64,000 nt of DNA from Jingyaoa shaoxingensis (GTDB lineage Bacteria > Bacillota > Clostridia > Lachnospirales > Lachnospiraceae). The first letter of the stretch is position 1, and every line of letters begins with the position of its first letter. Where the stretch lies: contig NZ_JACRSZ010000013.1 of NCBI RefSeq assembly GCF_014385005.1, forward strand, positions 46,703 through 110,702, given 5' to 3'. Below the pieces are notes generated by a model. That model was not told the origin of the DNA and did no database searches. It saw nothing but the letters and a program-made list of their open reading frames with translations. The position numbers and the translations under genes were made by a program. Shown piece by piece: positions 34,156 through 43,644 of this stretch.

Positions 34156-37152
34156 ATGTTAAAGACAATTGTGAAAAAAGGCAGTTATCATGATTCCGTT
34201 GTTCTGATGCTTTTGACCAACCAGATTTCCGCACTGGAAGGCGTAAAAAAGGCATCTATCATGATGGCAACACCGGCAAATAAAGATATTTTTAAACAGA
34301 GCGGACTGGATACACAGGAACTGATGGAAGCAACTGCCAATGATATGGTGGTAGTAGCTGATGTAGAGGATGACAGTCTTCTGGATCAGATTATGGAAAC
34401 AGCGGAAGAATTTTTTAAAAAGCAGTCAACGGTCAGCGCAGGTAAACAAGAGGAAAGTGTGAAGTCCTGGGATAAGGCGCTGGAAAAGCTGCCTGATGCC
34501 AATCTGGCAGTCATCTCCATTCCGGGCATGTACGCAGCGCTGGAAGCAGACCGTGCACTGGATGAAGGCATGAATGTCTTCATGTTCAGTGACAATGTGA
34601 CACTGGAAGACGAAGTGGCATTGAAGAAAAAGGCGCATGAAAAGGGACTCTCTGTTATGGGACCAGACTGCGGTACCGGAATTATCCAGAGTGTTCCGAT
34701 AGCATTTACGAATAAGGTAGCACCGGGTTCCATCGGTATCATCGGAGCATCCGGAACCGGTATTCAGGAGCTGACCACCATCATCGATCGTCTGGGCGAA
34801 GGAGTGAACAATGCCATCGGAACTGGAGGAAGAGATTTATCCACAGCCGTTGGCGGCATTACCATGATGGATATGATCGATGCCATGGAAAAAGATGACA
34901 GCGTAAAGGTACTGATCGTTATCTCCAAGCCACCTGCAAAGGAAGTCAGAGAAAAGATCTCAGCCCGTCTGAGTAATTTCAGCAAACCGGTCATTACCCT
35001 GTTCTTAGGAGAAAAACCGGAATACCACGAAGAGAATTTCTATCATACTTATACACTGGATGAGACTGCCCGTCTGGCAGTCAGCCTGGTAAGAGGAGAG
35101 GAGATCCCGGAAGCCACAGCAGATGTGGACAGTTCCGCATTCTACAAGTCAGAGGATCAGAAGACCATCAAAGCTTATTATTCAGGTGGAACACTGGCCA
35201 ATGAAGCAGCTATGCTGATCAAGGATGCTATGAACTGTGAGATCCCTCCGGAAGATATCGAGGGCTATATGCTGCAGTTAAATGGCAACGTAGTCATCGA
35301 CTTGGGAGACGATGCTTACACCAAGGGTAAACCGCATCCGATGATTGATCCTGCAAAGCGTATTGAGTGTATGCAAGAAGCCGTAGACGATGAGAGTACC
35401 GGAGCGATTCTTTTTGATATCATGCTGGGATATGGTTCCCACGAAGATATGGCAGGTGCACTAATTCCGACGATTGAAGAATTGAAAGCAAAAGCAGCCG
35501 CAGCCGGAAGAAAGGTATTTTTCGTAGCCACTGTATGCGGAACCAGAAAAGACTTCCAGGGCTACGATGAAGCAGTGAAGAAGTTAAAAGACGCAGGCGT
35601 GATTGTCTGCGAGAATAATAAACTGGCAGTCCGTACTGCGATCCAGGCAGTGGGTCTGGACTTTGAAGAGCCTGTAAAAGAGATTCGTGAAAAGAAAACG
35701 ATTGCAGCAGAAAAGGCAGAACCTTCCGAAAAACTGATGCAGCTGCTTTCTCAGAAGCCGAAGATCATCAACGTAGGCTTAAAGAGCTTTGCAGAAGTAG
35801 CAGAGGACTTCGGATGTGAAGTGGTACAGTATGACTGGATGCCGCCAGCAGGAGGAGATGTACGTCTGATTAAGACATTGAATTTCCTGAGAAATTACGA
35901 AGGTATTGATGAAGCTAACAAGCGTGTCATTGCCAAAGTAGTAGCCAGCCAGCCGGTAATCAAACATGTAAAACGTGCCAAAGAAGTGATCCCGCAGATT
36001 GCAGAAGGAAAAGTGATTCTTCATGCGGGTCCGCCTATTGAATTTAAAAATATGCCGGATCCTGTACAGGGTTCCTGCGTAGGTGCCGTTCTTTTTGAAG
36101 AATGGGCAGATAACGAGGCAGATGCCAGAGCACTGCTGGCTTCCGGTGAAGTGAAGTTCATCCCTTGCCATCACTGCAATGCAGTAGGACCGATGGGAGG
36201 TATCACCTCTGCCAACATGCCGGTATTCGTAGTCAAAAATGAGACAGACGGCAATGAAGCATACTGTACCATGAATGAAGGTATCGGAAAAGTACTGAGA
36301 TTTGGTGCTTATTCCGAAGAGGTAGTCAATCGTCTCCGCTGGATGCGTGATGTCCTTGGCCCAACGCTGGATCGTGCCATCACAGAGCTGGGTGGTTTAA
36401 GCGTCAATCCACTGGTAGCCAAGGCAGTAGCCATGGGTGATGAATTCCACCAGAGAAACATTGCCGCATCCCTGGCATTTATGAAGGAAGTAGCTCCGGT
36501 GATTACAAAGCTGGATATGTCTGAAAAAGACCGTTATGACGTGATCAAGTTCCTGGCAGATACAGACCAGTTCTTCCTGAATATCATGATGGCAACAGCT
36601 AAGTCTGTCATGGACGGTGCACGTACCATCACGGATGGAACCATCGTTACAGCCATGTGCCGTAACGGTGTGGAATTCGGTATCCGTATTGCAGGTATGG
36701 GTGATGAATGGTTCACAGGTCCGGTAAATACACCAAAGGGGCTGTATTTCACCGGATATGATGAAGAGGACGGATGCCCGGATATGGGAGACAGTGCAAT
36801 CACAGAGACTTTCGGTGTTGGTGGTATGGCCATGATCGCAGCTCCTGCCGTTACCCGGTTCGTAGGAGCCGGTGGATACGAAGATGCTCTTCGTGTCAGC
36901 AACGAGATGGCAGAGATCACCATCGATCACAATCCGAACTTTATCATTCCGACCTGGAACTTCCAGGGAACCTGCCTGGGGATTGATGCCAGACTGGTAG
37001 TGGAAAAAGGCATCACTCCGGTGATCAATACCGGTATTGCACACAAGATTGCAGGTTACGGCCAGGTAGGTGCCGGAACGGTACATCCGCCAATGGAATG
37101 CTTTGAAAAAGCCATCGTAGCCTATGCAAAGAAACTGGGATTTGAAGCGTAG
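34156..37152 (+). CDS. fdrA: Fused FdrA-DUF1116 protein (AllF-AllG), oxamate carbamoyltransferase subunits
   Basis: A 998-residue fusion. ATG 34156 is preferred over 34150 because AGGAGG (34143-34148) is then 7 bp away. Residues 1 to ~510 are FdrA (AllF): acyl-CoA-synthetase-like folds with GPDCGTGIIQSVPIAF, IGIIGASGTGIQELT and GGRDLSTAVGG. Residues ~520-998 are YlbE/DUF1116 (AllG): YDWMPPAGGD, HAGPPIEFKNMPDPVQGSCVG, PCHHCNAVGPMGGIT and FTGPVNTPKGLYF. In E. coli these are separate proteins that, with AllH, phosphorolyse oxalurate to oxamate and carbamoyl phosphate. Carbamate kinase follows at once. Confidence 0.88.
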   Translation: MLKTIVKKGSYHDSVVLMLLTNQISALEGVKKASIMMATPANKDIFKQSGLDTQELMEATANDMVVVADVEDDSLLDQIMETAEEFFKKQSTVSAGKQEESVKSWDKALEKLPDANLAVISIPGMYAALEADRALDEGMNVFMFSDNVTLEDEVALKKKAHEKGLSVMGPDCGTGIIQSVPIAFTNKVAPGSIGIIGASGTGIQELTTIIDRLGEGVNNAIGTGGRDLSTAVGGITMMDMIDAMEKDDSVKVLIVISKPPAKEVREKISARLSNFSKPVITLFLGEKPEYHEENFYHTYTLDETARLAVSLVRGEEIPEATADVDSSAFYKSEDQKTIKAYYSGGTLANEAAMLIKDAMNCEIPPEDIEGYMLQLNGNVVIDLGDDAYTKGKPHPMIDPAKRIECMQEAVDDESTGAILFDIMLGYGSHEDMAGALIPTIEELKAKAAAAGRKVFFVATVCGTRKDFQGYDEAVKKLKDAGVIVCENNKLAVRTAIQAVGLDFEEPVKEIREKKTIAAEKAEPSEKLMQLLSQKPKIINVGLKSFAEVAEDFGCEVVQYDWMPPAGGDVRLIKTLNFLRNYEGIDEANKRVIAKVVASQPVIKHVKRAKEVIPQIAEGKVILHAGPPIEFKNMPDPVQGSCVGAVLFEEWADNEADARALLASGEVKFIPCHHCNAVGPMGGITSANMPVFVVKNETDGNEAYCTMNEGIGKVLRFGAYSEEVVNRLRWMRDVLGPTLDRAITELGGLSVNPLVAKAVAMGDEFHQRNIAASLAFMKEVAPVITKLDMSEKDRYDVIKFLADTDQFFLNIMMATAKSVMDGARTITDGTIVTAMCRNGVEFGIRIAGMGDEWFTGPVNTPKGLYFTGYDEEDGCPDMGDSAITETFGVGGMAMIAAPAVTRFVGAGGYEDALRVSNEMAEITIDHNPNFIIPTWNFQGTCLGIDARLVVEKGITPVINTGIAHKIAGYGQVGAGTVHPPMECFEKAIVAYAKKLGFEA

Positions 37153-37175
37153 AAATATCATCATGGTGTGAAACA

Positions 37176-38111
37176 ATGAAAAAGAAAAAAGTAGTGATTG
37201 CTCTGGGTGGAAACGCTCTGGGCAAAAATGTGGAAGAGCAGAAGGAAGCAGTGGCAAAGACTGCAAAAGTAATTGTGGATCTGGCCTCTCAGGGACTTGA
37301 CATTATCATAACCCACGGAAACGGACCACAGGTTGGCATGATACAGGATGCTATGGATAGTCTGATGGTACATCACGAAAATTATAAACAGGTGCCTTTG
37401 CCGACCTGCGTGGCCATGAGCCAGGGATATATTGGCATTGATTTGCAGAACGCCATTAAATATGAATTATACAGCCGTGGAATTGACGGAAAAGTATCCA
37501 CTATTCTGTCGCAGGTAGAAGTGGATGAACAGGATCCGGCATTTCAGAATCCGACCAAGCCAATTGGACGTTTCCTGACAAAGGAAGAAGCGGAAAAAAA
37601 TATGGCGCACGGCATTACCTGTATGGAAGATGCGGGCAGGGGTTACCGCATTGTGGTGCCATCCCCGATGCCAAAACGGATCCGGGAGCTGGAGACGATC
37701 CGGACGCTGTTACAGGCAGGACATATCGTTATCACCTGTGGCGGCGGGGGAATTCCGGTGGTATCCAGAAATGGCCGTCTGGAGGGTGTCAATGCAGTCA
37801 TTGATAAAGATAACGCCAGCAGTCTGCTGGCAGAAAAGCTGGATGCGGACTATCTGGTCATTCTGACAGCAGTGGAAAAAGCAGCCATCCATTTTGGAAA
37901 GGAAGACCAGCAGTGGCTTTCTGATCTGACTGTGGAACAGGCAGAAAGATACATGAAGCAGGGCGAATTTGCCAAAGGCTCTATGCTTCCGAAGATTGAG
38001 GCAGCAGTACGCTTCGCCAGATCCGGGGAAGGAAAAAGTACTCTGATTACCCTATTGGATAAAGCAGCAGAGGGAATTGCAGGAAAAACAGGAACCATGA
38101 TACATTCCTGA
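37176..38111 (+). CDS. arcC: Carbamate kinase
   Basis: Uses carbamoyl phosphate to phosphorylate ADP, releasing ATP, ammonia and CO2. The 311-residue protein shows VVIALGGNALGKN, ITHGNGPQVGMIQDAM, VVPSPMPKRI and CGGGGIPVVSRNG, all typical of ArcC/AllK. It starts 23 bp after the AllFG fusion and completes oxalurate fermentation. No arginine deiminase or ornithine carbamoyltransferase gene lies in the window, so the AllK-type role is preferred. Confidence 0.94.
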   Translation: MKKKKVVIALGGNALGKNVEEQKEAVAKTAKVIVDLASQGLDIIITHGNGPQVGMIQDAMDSLMVHHENYKQVPLPTCVAMSQGYIGIDLQNAIKYELYSRGIDGKVSTILSQVEVDEQDPAFQNPTKPIGRFLTKEEAEKNMAHGITCMEDAGRGYRIVVPSPMPKRIRELETIRTLLQAGHIVITCGGGGIPVVSRNGRLEGVNAVIDKDNASSLLAEKLDADYLVILTAVEKAAIHFGKEDQQWLSDLTVEQAERYMKQGEFAKGSMLPKIEAAVRFARSGEGKSTLITLLDKAAEGIAGKTGTMIHS

Positions 38112-38194
38112 TGGATTTGAGAAGGAAAAAGACTCCGGGGTTTTGCAGCAAGAGCAGGGCTCCGGAGCATTTTTGCAAAAGAAAAGGAGATATT

Positions 38195-39805
38195 ATGAAC
38201 ATACCGGTAACACCATTTATGTGGCTGATGGCATTTTTGCCAATCATTGTTTTGCTGATTTTGATGTTAAAGTTCAAGTGGGGAGCCACAGAAGCTGCCC
38301 CGGTGGGACTTATCATTGCGATTGTAACAGGTCTTTGCTTTTATAAAGCAGATGTGCGTCTTTTGGCAGCGGAGAGTGCCAAGGGATTCTGGAGTGCGCT
38401 GGTGATTCTGATTATCATCTGGACTGCTGTTTTACTGTATCAGGTGGGAAATGAAGCCAATGCCTATCAGGTAATCCGAAACGGTCTGAAGAAGTTCCTG
38501 CCAAATGAACTGCTTCTGGTACTGGCAATCGGATATGTATTCACCAGCTTTTTACAGGGAATCACCGGATTTGGTGTTCCTGATGCGGTAGGTGCTCCGC
38601 TCCTGATCGGAATCGGGGTCAATCCTCTGTGGGCCGTCGTCCTCCCTCTTTTTGGCGAATCCTGGGGAAATACCTACGGAACACTGGCAGCAGCATGGGA
38701 TGCCCTTGCTATGTCAGCAGGCTTGACACAGGGAACAGGAGACTATCTGATGACAGCGTTTTGGACAGCGGCCTTTATCTGGTTCTGGAATGCAGTCAGC
38801 GGATTTGCAGTCTGTTGGTTTTATGGAAAAGGAAAGGCCATCAAAAAAGGCTTTCCGGCGATTTTGCTGCTGTCTGCAATTCAGGGCGGTGGAGAACTTC
38901 TTCTCAGTCAGATCAATACCACATTGTCCTGTTTTGTGCCGGCCTGCGTCTCACTGATTGCAATTTTATTCCTAGGACGGACCAGATTTTACGGAGAAGA
39001 ATGGTGTGTAGAAGACAGCCCGATTATGAACCGTCAGCATACGGAAAAAGAAAACATCCAGGAATCCACAGATATGACGCTGTTACAGGCATTTGTACCA
39101 TATATTTTGCTGTCAGTGATTACACTGGCGGTACTGCTGATTAAGCCGTTAAATACGGTGCTGAATCAAGTGGCACTGGGACTGCCGTTTCCGGAGACTG
39201 TCACCGGCTATGGAAGAGTGAATGCAGCATCTGACTGCTACTCACCGATCCGTCCGTTTACCCATGCAGGAATGTTCCTGTTCTTATCTGCGGTGATTGG
39301 CCTGATATATTACCGGAAAAAGGGATGGATTAAAAAAGATGGCGTAAAGAAAGTATTTGTGAATGCGATTTCCATGACTATGCCGTCCGGCATTTCTGTG
39401 ATTGGTCTGGTTATGATGTCGAAGGTCATGGACGGAACCGGACAGACCATTGTGCTGGCCAACGGTATTGCAAGTGTACTGGGAAAAGTATATGTACTGC
39501 TGGCACCATTTATAGGTCTTCTGGGAACCTTTATGACAGGAAGTAACATGAGTTCCAACATTTTGTTTGGCGGCTTTCAGGCAACTACGGCAAATTTGTT
39601 GAATGTGGATGCATCGGTAGTTCTGGGCGCCCAGTCAGCCGGAGGTGCAGTGGGAAGTACGATTGCACCAAGTAAAATTATTCTGGGAACGACCACAGCC
39701 AATATTCTTGGCCAGGAAGGTGAAGTAATCAAAAAGATCATGCCGATTACATTGACGGGTACCGCGATTATCGGTATAATAGGGTACCTGCTTACAATGA
39801 TTTAG
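38195..39805 (+). CDS. LctP-family permease (lactate/glycolate-type)
   Basis: A 536-residue membrane protein from ATG 38195, behind AAAGGAG. GITGFGVPDAVGAPLLIGIGVNPLWAVVLPLFGESW is the central LctP motif, and the C-terminal MTGSNMSSNILFGGFQ and GSTIAPSKIILGTTTAN are also diagnostic. LctP proteins move lactate or glycolate with protons. In this operon, directly after AllFG and carbamate kinase, export of oxamate (a close structural analogue of lactate and pyruvate) is an attractive but unproven role. Confidence 0.85.
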   Translation: MNIPVTPFMWLMAFLPIIVLLILMLKFKWGATEAAPVGLIIAIVTGLCFYKADVRLLAAESAKGFWSALVILIIIWTAVLLYQVGNEANAYQVIRNGLKKFLPNELLLVLAIGYVFTSFLQGITGFGVPDAVGAPLLIGIGVNPLWAVVLPLFGESWGNTYGTLAAAWDALAMSAGLTQGTGDYLMTAFWTAAFIWFWNAVSGFAVCWFYGKGKAIKKGFPAILLLSAIQGGGELLLSQINTTLSCFVPACVSLIAILFLGRTRFYGEEWCVEDSPIMNRQHTEKENIQESTDMTLLQAFVPYILLSVITLAVLLIKPLNTVLNQVALGLPFPETVTGYGRVNAASDCYSPIRPFTHAGMFLFLSAVIGLIYYRKKGWIKKDGVKKVFVNAISMTMPSGISVIGLVMMSKVMDGTGQTIVLANGIASVLGKVYVLLAPFIGLLGTFMTGSNMSSNILFGGFQATTANLLNVDASVVLGAQSAGGAVGSTIAPSKIILGTTTANILGQEGEVIKKIMPITLTGTAIIGIIGYLLTMI

Positions 39806-39815
39806 GGGGAAAGAA

Positions 39816-40019
39816 ATGGGACAAAAAGGATTTTTTCAGACGAAAGCGGGACGTCTGACCATTGCATTTCTGGTGATTGCAGTGGCGTGCGTACTGATTG
39901 TAACAGGACTGCAGTCCGATGGAAATGGACTGTGCACGGTGGGATTTCTGATGATTGTGGCAGCGATGTTATACTCACCTGTGAAGATGTATCTGATTGA
40001 CCGGATACATGGAAAGTAA
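39816..40019 (+). CDS. Small two-helix membrane protein
   Basis: A 67-residue protein with two hydrophobic segments, LTIAFLVIAVACVLIVTGL and GFLMIVAAMLYSPV, and basic ends. It has GGGGGAAAG just upstream and starts 10 bp after the LctP gene, so it belongs to the same operon. I do not recognise a family; an accessory role for the permease would fit the position. Confidence 0.6.
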   Translation: MGQKGFFQTKAGRLTIAFLVIAVACVLIVTGLQSDGNGLCTVGFLMIVAAMLYSPVKMYLIDRIHGK

Positions 40020-40036
40020 AAGGTTGGAGATAACGG

Positions 40037-40072
40037 TTCGGAACTCATGTCCGAATTTGTGGAGGTACTGAA
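40037..40072. promoter_or_regulatory. Putative operator region of the XRE-GntR regulator
   Basis: A dyad TTCGGA...TCCGAA spans 40037-40055. Directly after it, 40057-40072 is, on the minus strand, TTCAGTACCTCCACAA, which differs by one base from 13720-13735 in front of allH. The regulator may bind here to control itself. Confidence 0.5.
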
Positions 40073-40125
40073 TAGATACAATTAAGAAGTGACCGGGAAA
40101 TGGCCGGCAGACAGAAAGAGGACAT

Positions 40126-41130
40126 ATGGAGTCGACGAATTTGAATTCAAGTCACAAAAAAGATAATCTGAGATATCTGAGACGGTATCTCGGACTGACA
40201 CAGAAGAAATTTATTGCACGCTTTTTAAGTGAAGAAAATGGGATGCCCTGCATGAGTATTGCCACCTACTCGAATCTGGAATCCAGAGGAGGAGTAAGAC
40301 TGAATGATGTGGTGCTTTCGATAGCCGAACAGCTTTCGATGGATTCTATGATTTTTTCTATGGATTCTGCAGAATTTGCGGAAAAAATCGATATGCTGAT
40401 TCCAAGCCAGTCCAGAAATAAACAAATTCAGGAAAATGGTATGCGCAAGGGAAATATTAACCAGCTTTTGTATCGCCTGACCATGTATTTTGCAGATCAG
40501 ATTTTTGATCATAAGCTGAAAAAAGGAGATCAGATCGAGTCGGACCGTGTACTTGCGACAAAACTTGGTGTGGGACGTTCTGCAATCCGGGAGGCACTGA
40601 AGGTACTGGATGTGCTGGGAATGATCGACATCCGTCCGGGACAGGGTACCTATATTAGTAATGATGAGACCAACTTTTTTATTATCCCATTATCCTGGTC
40701 CCTGTTTTTAAATGGAAAACAGGTGGAGAACATTCTGACGGTACGAAATCTCCTGGAAGTAAAGGCGGCAGAGCTGGCGGCTGAATGTACAGATACAGAC
40801 GCATTGAAAAACTTAAAAGCGGTAGATGAGAAAATGAACTGCGCCTATGCCCAACAGGATTATAAAGCTTTTCTGGAGACAGACCTGGAGTTCCATCAGG
40901 GGATTGCCAGATGTTCCCAGAATACGGTAATTCTGAGTATGATGCAGACCATCAGCAGTCTGATGAGACATGTCAGTGGAAGCGGTATGGTCAATGCACA
41001 GCAGCTGAAGGAAAGCGAAGAAGAACACAGCCGGATCTATGACTGCATTCTGAAACATGACGGAAAAGGCGCAGCAGAGGCCATGAAGTATCATCTGGAA
41101 AGAGCAGCAGGAAGATATAATTACCGGTGA
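40126..41130 (+). CDS. Fused XRE-like/GntR-FCD transcriptional regulator
   Basis: A 334-residue protein with two DNA-binding regions. Residues ~14-75 look like a Cro/CI helix-turn-helix (LRYLRRYLGLTQKKFIARFL, then IATYSNLESRGGVRL). Residues ~105-175 are a GntR winged helix (GDQIESDRVLATKLGVGRSA, then LGMIDIRPGQGTYIS). The rest is an all-helical FCD ligand domain whose metal or ligand residues include DLEFHQGIA and EEHSRIYDCIL. GntR-FCD proteins sense small carboxylates. Placed next to the carbamate kinase/LctP operon, it probably controls allantoin or oxamate genes. The added XRE domain is unusual. Confidence 0.8.
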   Translation: MESTNLNSSHKKDNLRYLRRYLGLTQKKFIARFLSEENGMPCMSIATYSNLESRGGVRLNDVVLSIAEQLSMDSMIFSMDSAEFAEKIDMLIPSQSRNKQIQENGMRKGNINQLLYRLTMYFADQIFDHKLKKGDQIESDRVLATKLGVGRSAIREALKVLDVLGMIDIRPGQGTYISNDETNFFIIPLSWSLFLNGKQVENILTVRNLLEVKAAELAAECTDTDALKNLKAVDEKMNCAYAQQDYKAFLETDLEFHQGIARCSQNTVILSMMQTISSLMRHVSGSGMVNAQQLKESEEEHSRIYDCILKHDGKGAAEAMKYHLERAAGRYNYR

Positions 41131-41246
41131 GAGAAAAAGGCTGCTGTTCACAGAGTGTGGACAGCAACAAATGATGTCCGGAGCGTTATAGGATGTGAAA
41201 TGACATAAACTAAATGGGAGAAGAGACAGAATAGGAGATCTTATAT

Positions 41247-42899
41247 ATGAAAAAAAGAAATGTATATGCAGTTACAGTGGCGTTCTGCCTCTTTAGTGCA
41301 GCGCTGGGAAGCAGTGTGCTGGCAGCAGGCGGAACCAGACATTTGGTTGGAATTGGAGAGGGCGGAACTTCTGTGGCAGAGCCAGAGACGACAGTCGGAG
41401 ACGCAGAAAAGAGTACAGAAGCTGCAACAGAGAAGCTCAATGGCTGGAAGGTTGCAATTGATCCGGGGCATCAGGGCAGCTGGGTGGATATGAGTGCTCA
41501 GGAGCCGTCGGCACCGGGATCTTCTGAGACAAAGGCGAAAGCCACCACAGGAACCACCGGAAAGTTCAGTGGATTAAATGAATATGAATTAAATCTGCAG
41601 GTATCGCTTTTATTAAGAGACGAACTGGAGGATCGTGGCTATGAAGTGGTGATGACCAGAGAAGACCATGATACTGCCATCAGCAATAAAGAACGTGCAG
41701 AGCTGGCTGCAGCGGAAGGTGCGGATATTCTGGTGCGGATTCATGCCAACGGCAGTGATGATACATCCGTGAATGGCGCACTTGCCATGGTGCCGTCTCA
41801 GAGTAATCCGTATGTTGGATATATGTATGAGGAATGCTATGAACTGGGAGAAGATATCTTAAAGGCCTATTGTGAAAGCACAGGGATCGCAGATGATGGA
41901 GTGCAGTATTACGATAACATGTCCGGCATCAACTGGAGTACCATTCCGGTGACGATTCTGGAAATGGGATTCATGAGCAATCAGAACGATGATCTTCTGA
42001 TGGCAGATGAGACCTTTCAGCCAGTGATGGCAGAGGGAATTGCCAATGGAATAGATGATTATTTCGAAGATAAAGTGCCAGTAAAGAAGGCAGAGGAACA
42101 GACTGAGAATACATCACAGAGCGAGCAGGAAACAGATACGAAGAACAGTAGTACGACAGAGACCGTAACATCATCTGCGGATATGGACAGAATTGAAAAT
42201 GAACTGGCAGAGGATCTGGCAGTTCGTGCCGGAGCCGGTGAGAACTGGTCAGCAGCAGTCGTGGATTTAAATACAGAAGACAGCTGTACGGTGAACAATC
42301 AGTCTATGCAGGCAGCAAGCCTGATTAAGCTGTTCATCATGGGTGCAGTGTATGACAGTTATGACAGTCTGACAGCGGTTTATGGTGAAGATCAGATACA
42401 AAGCCTTTTGTCAGATATGATTACGGTGAGCGATAATACAGCAGCCAACACCCTGACGAATTATCTGGGAGACGGAGATGATGCCACAGGCCGCGGGGTG
42501 GTAAATGAATACTGTGCATCCAACAGCTACGAGAGTACCAACATGGGACGTATGCTGCTGGCACCGGCAGATAACGGGGATAATCTGACTTCGGTCAGTG
42601 ACTGTGCAGAATTCCTGCGTAGAGTATATAAGGGAGAACTGCCTCATGCAGAGGAGATGCTGGGATTTCTGAAGAATCAGCAGCGTACACACAAGATTCC
42701 GGCAGGTCTTCCGGAAGGCGTGGAAAGCGCCAATAAAACAGGTGAACTGGATACGGTAGAGAACGATGCTGCAATTGTATTTGCGGATATACCGTATATC
42801 CTGTGTATTATGTCAGAGAATCTGTCTGATGTGGGAGCGGCGCAGAGTAACATTGCAGGGATTTCTTCCGATATGTATCAGCTCATAGAAGAAAAATAG
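41247..42899 (+). CDS. Secreted N-acetylmuramoyl-L-alanine amidase fused to a class A beta-lactamase-fold domain
   Basis: A 550-residue exported protein. A signal peptide spans residues ~1-27 (ending SSVLAAGG). Residues ~65-275 form an Amidase_3 domain: VAIDPGHQG, GLNEYELNLQVS, ILVRIHANGS and ILEMGFMSNQNDD supply Zn ligands and the catalytic Glu. A Ser/Thr/Glu-rich linker follows to ~315. Residues ~320-550 carry the serine-hydrolase triad of class A beta-lactamases: S358-x-x-K361 in ASLIKLF, SDN at 395-397, and KTG from K497. The pairing suggests a cell-wall remodelling enzyme; true beta-lactamase activity is not implied. Confidence 0.85.
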   Translation: MKKRNVYAVTVAFCLFSAALGSSVLAAGGTRHLVGIGEGGTSVAEPETTVGDAEKSTEAATEKLNGWKVAIDPGHQGSWVDMSAQEPSAPGSSETKAKATTGTTGKFSGLNEYELNLQVSLLLRDELEDRGYEVVMTREDHDTAISNKERAELAAAEGADILVRIHANGSDDTSVNGALAMVPSQSNPYVGYMYEECYELGEDILKAYCESTGIADDGVQYYDNMSGINWSTIPVTILEMGFMSNQNDDLLMADETFQPVMAEGIANGIDDYFEDKVPVKKAEEQTENTSQSEQETDTKNSSTTETVTSSADMDRIENELAEDLAVRAGAGENWSAAVVDLNTEDSCTVNNQSMQAASLIKLFIMGAVYDSYDSLTAVYGEDQIQSLLSDMITVSDNTAANTLTNYLGDGDDATGRGVVNEYCASNSYESTNMGRMLLAPADNGDNLTSVSDCAEFLRRVYKGELPHAEEMLGFLKNQQRTHKIPAGLPEGVESANKTGELDTVENDAAIVFADIPYILCIMSENLSDVGAAQSNIAGISSDMYQLIEEK

Positions 42900-42949
42900 C
42901 AGATATACGAGAAAACAGACAATTTCCATAGGATGCAGGGAAGATCTCC

Positions 42950-43642
42950 ATGGAACAACAAAAGGAAAAGGAAAAGAGGAGAATGATGAAAAATTTACTG
43001 AGTGGATTTATTGGAAAGAAGAATTTCTGGCCAAGACTTTTCATTGCTTTGCTGGCAGTTCTGAGCATGGGCGTGACTTTATCTTTCCTGATACAGGTAA
43101 ATCTGGGAACGGACCCATGTACGCTGATGAACCGTGCTGTTGCAGCAAAGCTGCATATGAGTCTGGGCAACTGGCAGGCACTGATGAATATTATTTTGCT
43201 GGTTATCGTACTGATCTTTGGTGCAACGAACTTTGGATTCGGTTCCTTATTTAACATGTTTTTAATAGGTTATACAATAGATTTTTGTACCTGGCTGTGG
43301 AATCGGATTCTTCCAATGGAGATGTTTCAGTTATGGAGTGTACGGATCGGAGTGCTGATTCCGGCAATCATTTTATTTGTATTGTCCGCAGCTCTTTATA
43401 TGGATGTGGATATGGGAACAGCACCGTACGATGCCATTCCATATCTGATTTCTGTAAGACTGCCGAACGTACCGTTTCGAACCATTCGTATTGCATTCGA
43501 TCTGATTGTGACGCTGATTGGATGGATACTGGGAGAGACACCTGGAGTAGTTACGGTGTTAATGGTACTCATGCTGGGACCGGTTATCAGCTGGATGGGA
43601 GAATGGCTGGCAAAACATTTTGAATTGTTCCGGGAGTTGTAG
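42950..43642 (+). CDS. YczE/YitT-like integral membrane protein
   Basis: A 230-residue membrane protein. The motif SFLIQVNLGTDPCTLMNRAVAAKLHMSLGNWQALMNIILLVIVLIFGATNFG followed by GSLFNMFLIGYTIDFC matches the YczE group, with the second repeat MDVDMGTAPYDAIPYLIS. About five helices. The function of the family is unknown. A basic, Lys/Glu-rich N-terminal tail precedes the first helix; the Met at 42983 is a possible alternative start. Confidence 0.8.
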   Translation: MEQQKEKEKRRMMKNLLSGFIGKKNFWPRLFIALLAVLSMGVTLSFLIQVNLGTDPCTLMNRAVAAKLHMSLGNWQALMNIILLVIVLIFGATNFGFGSLFNMFLIGYTIDFCTWLWNRILPMEMFQLWSVRIGVLIPAIILFVLSAALYMDVDMGTAPYDAIPYLISVRLPNVPFRTIRIAFDLIVTLIGWILGETPGVVTVLMVLMLGPVISWMGEWLAKHFELFREL

Positions 43643-43644
43643 AC

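Noticed and set aside
41247..42899. Calling the fusion an antibiotic resistance beta-lactamase
   Set aside because: The fold motifs are shared with carboxypeptidases, and the amidase half points to wall turnover.
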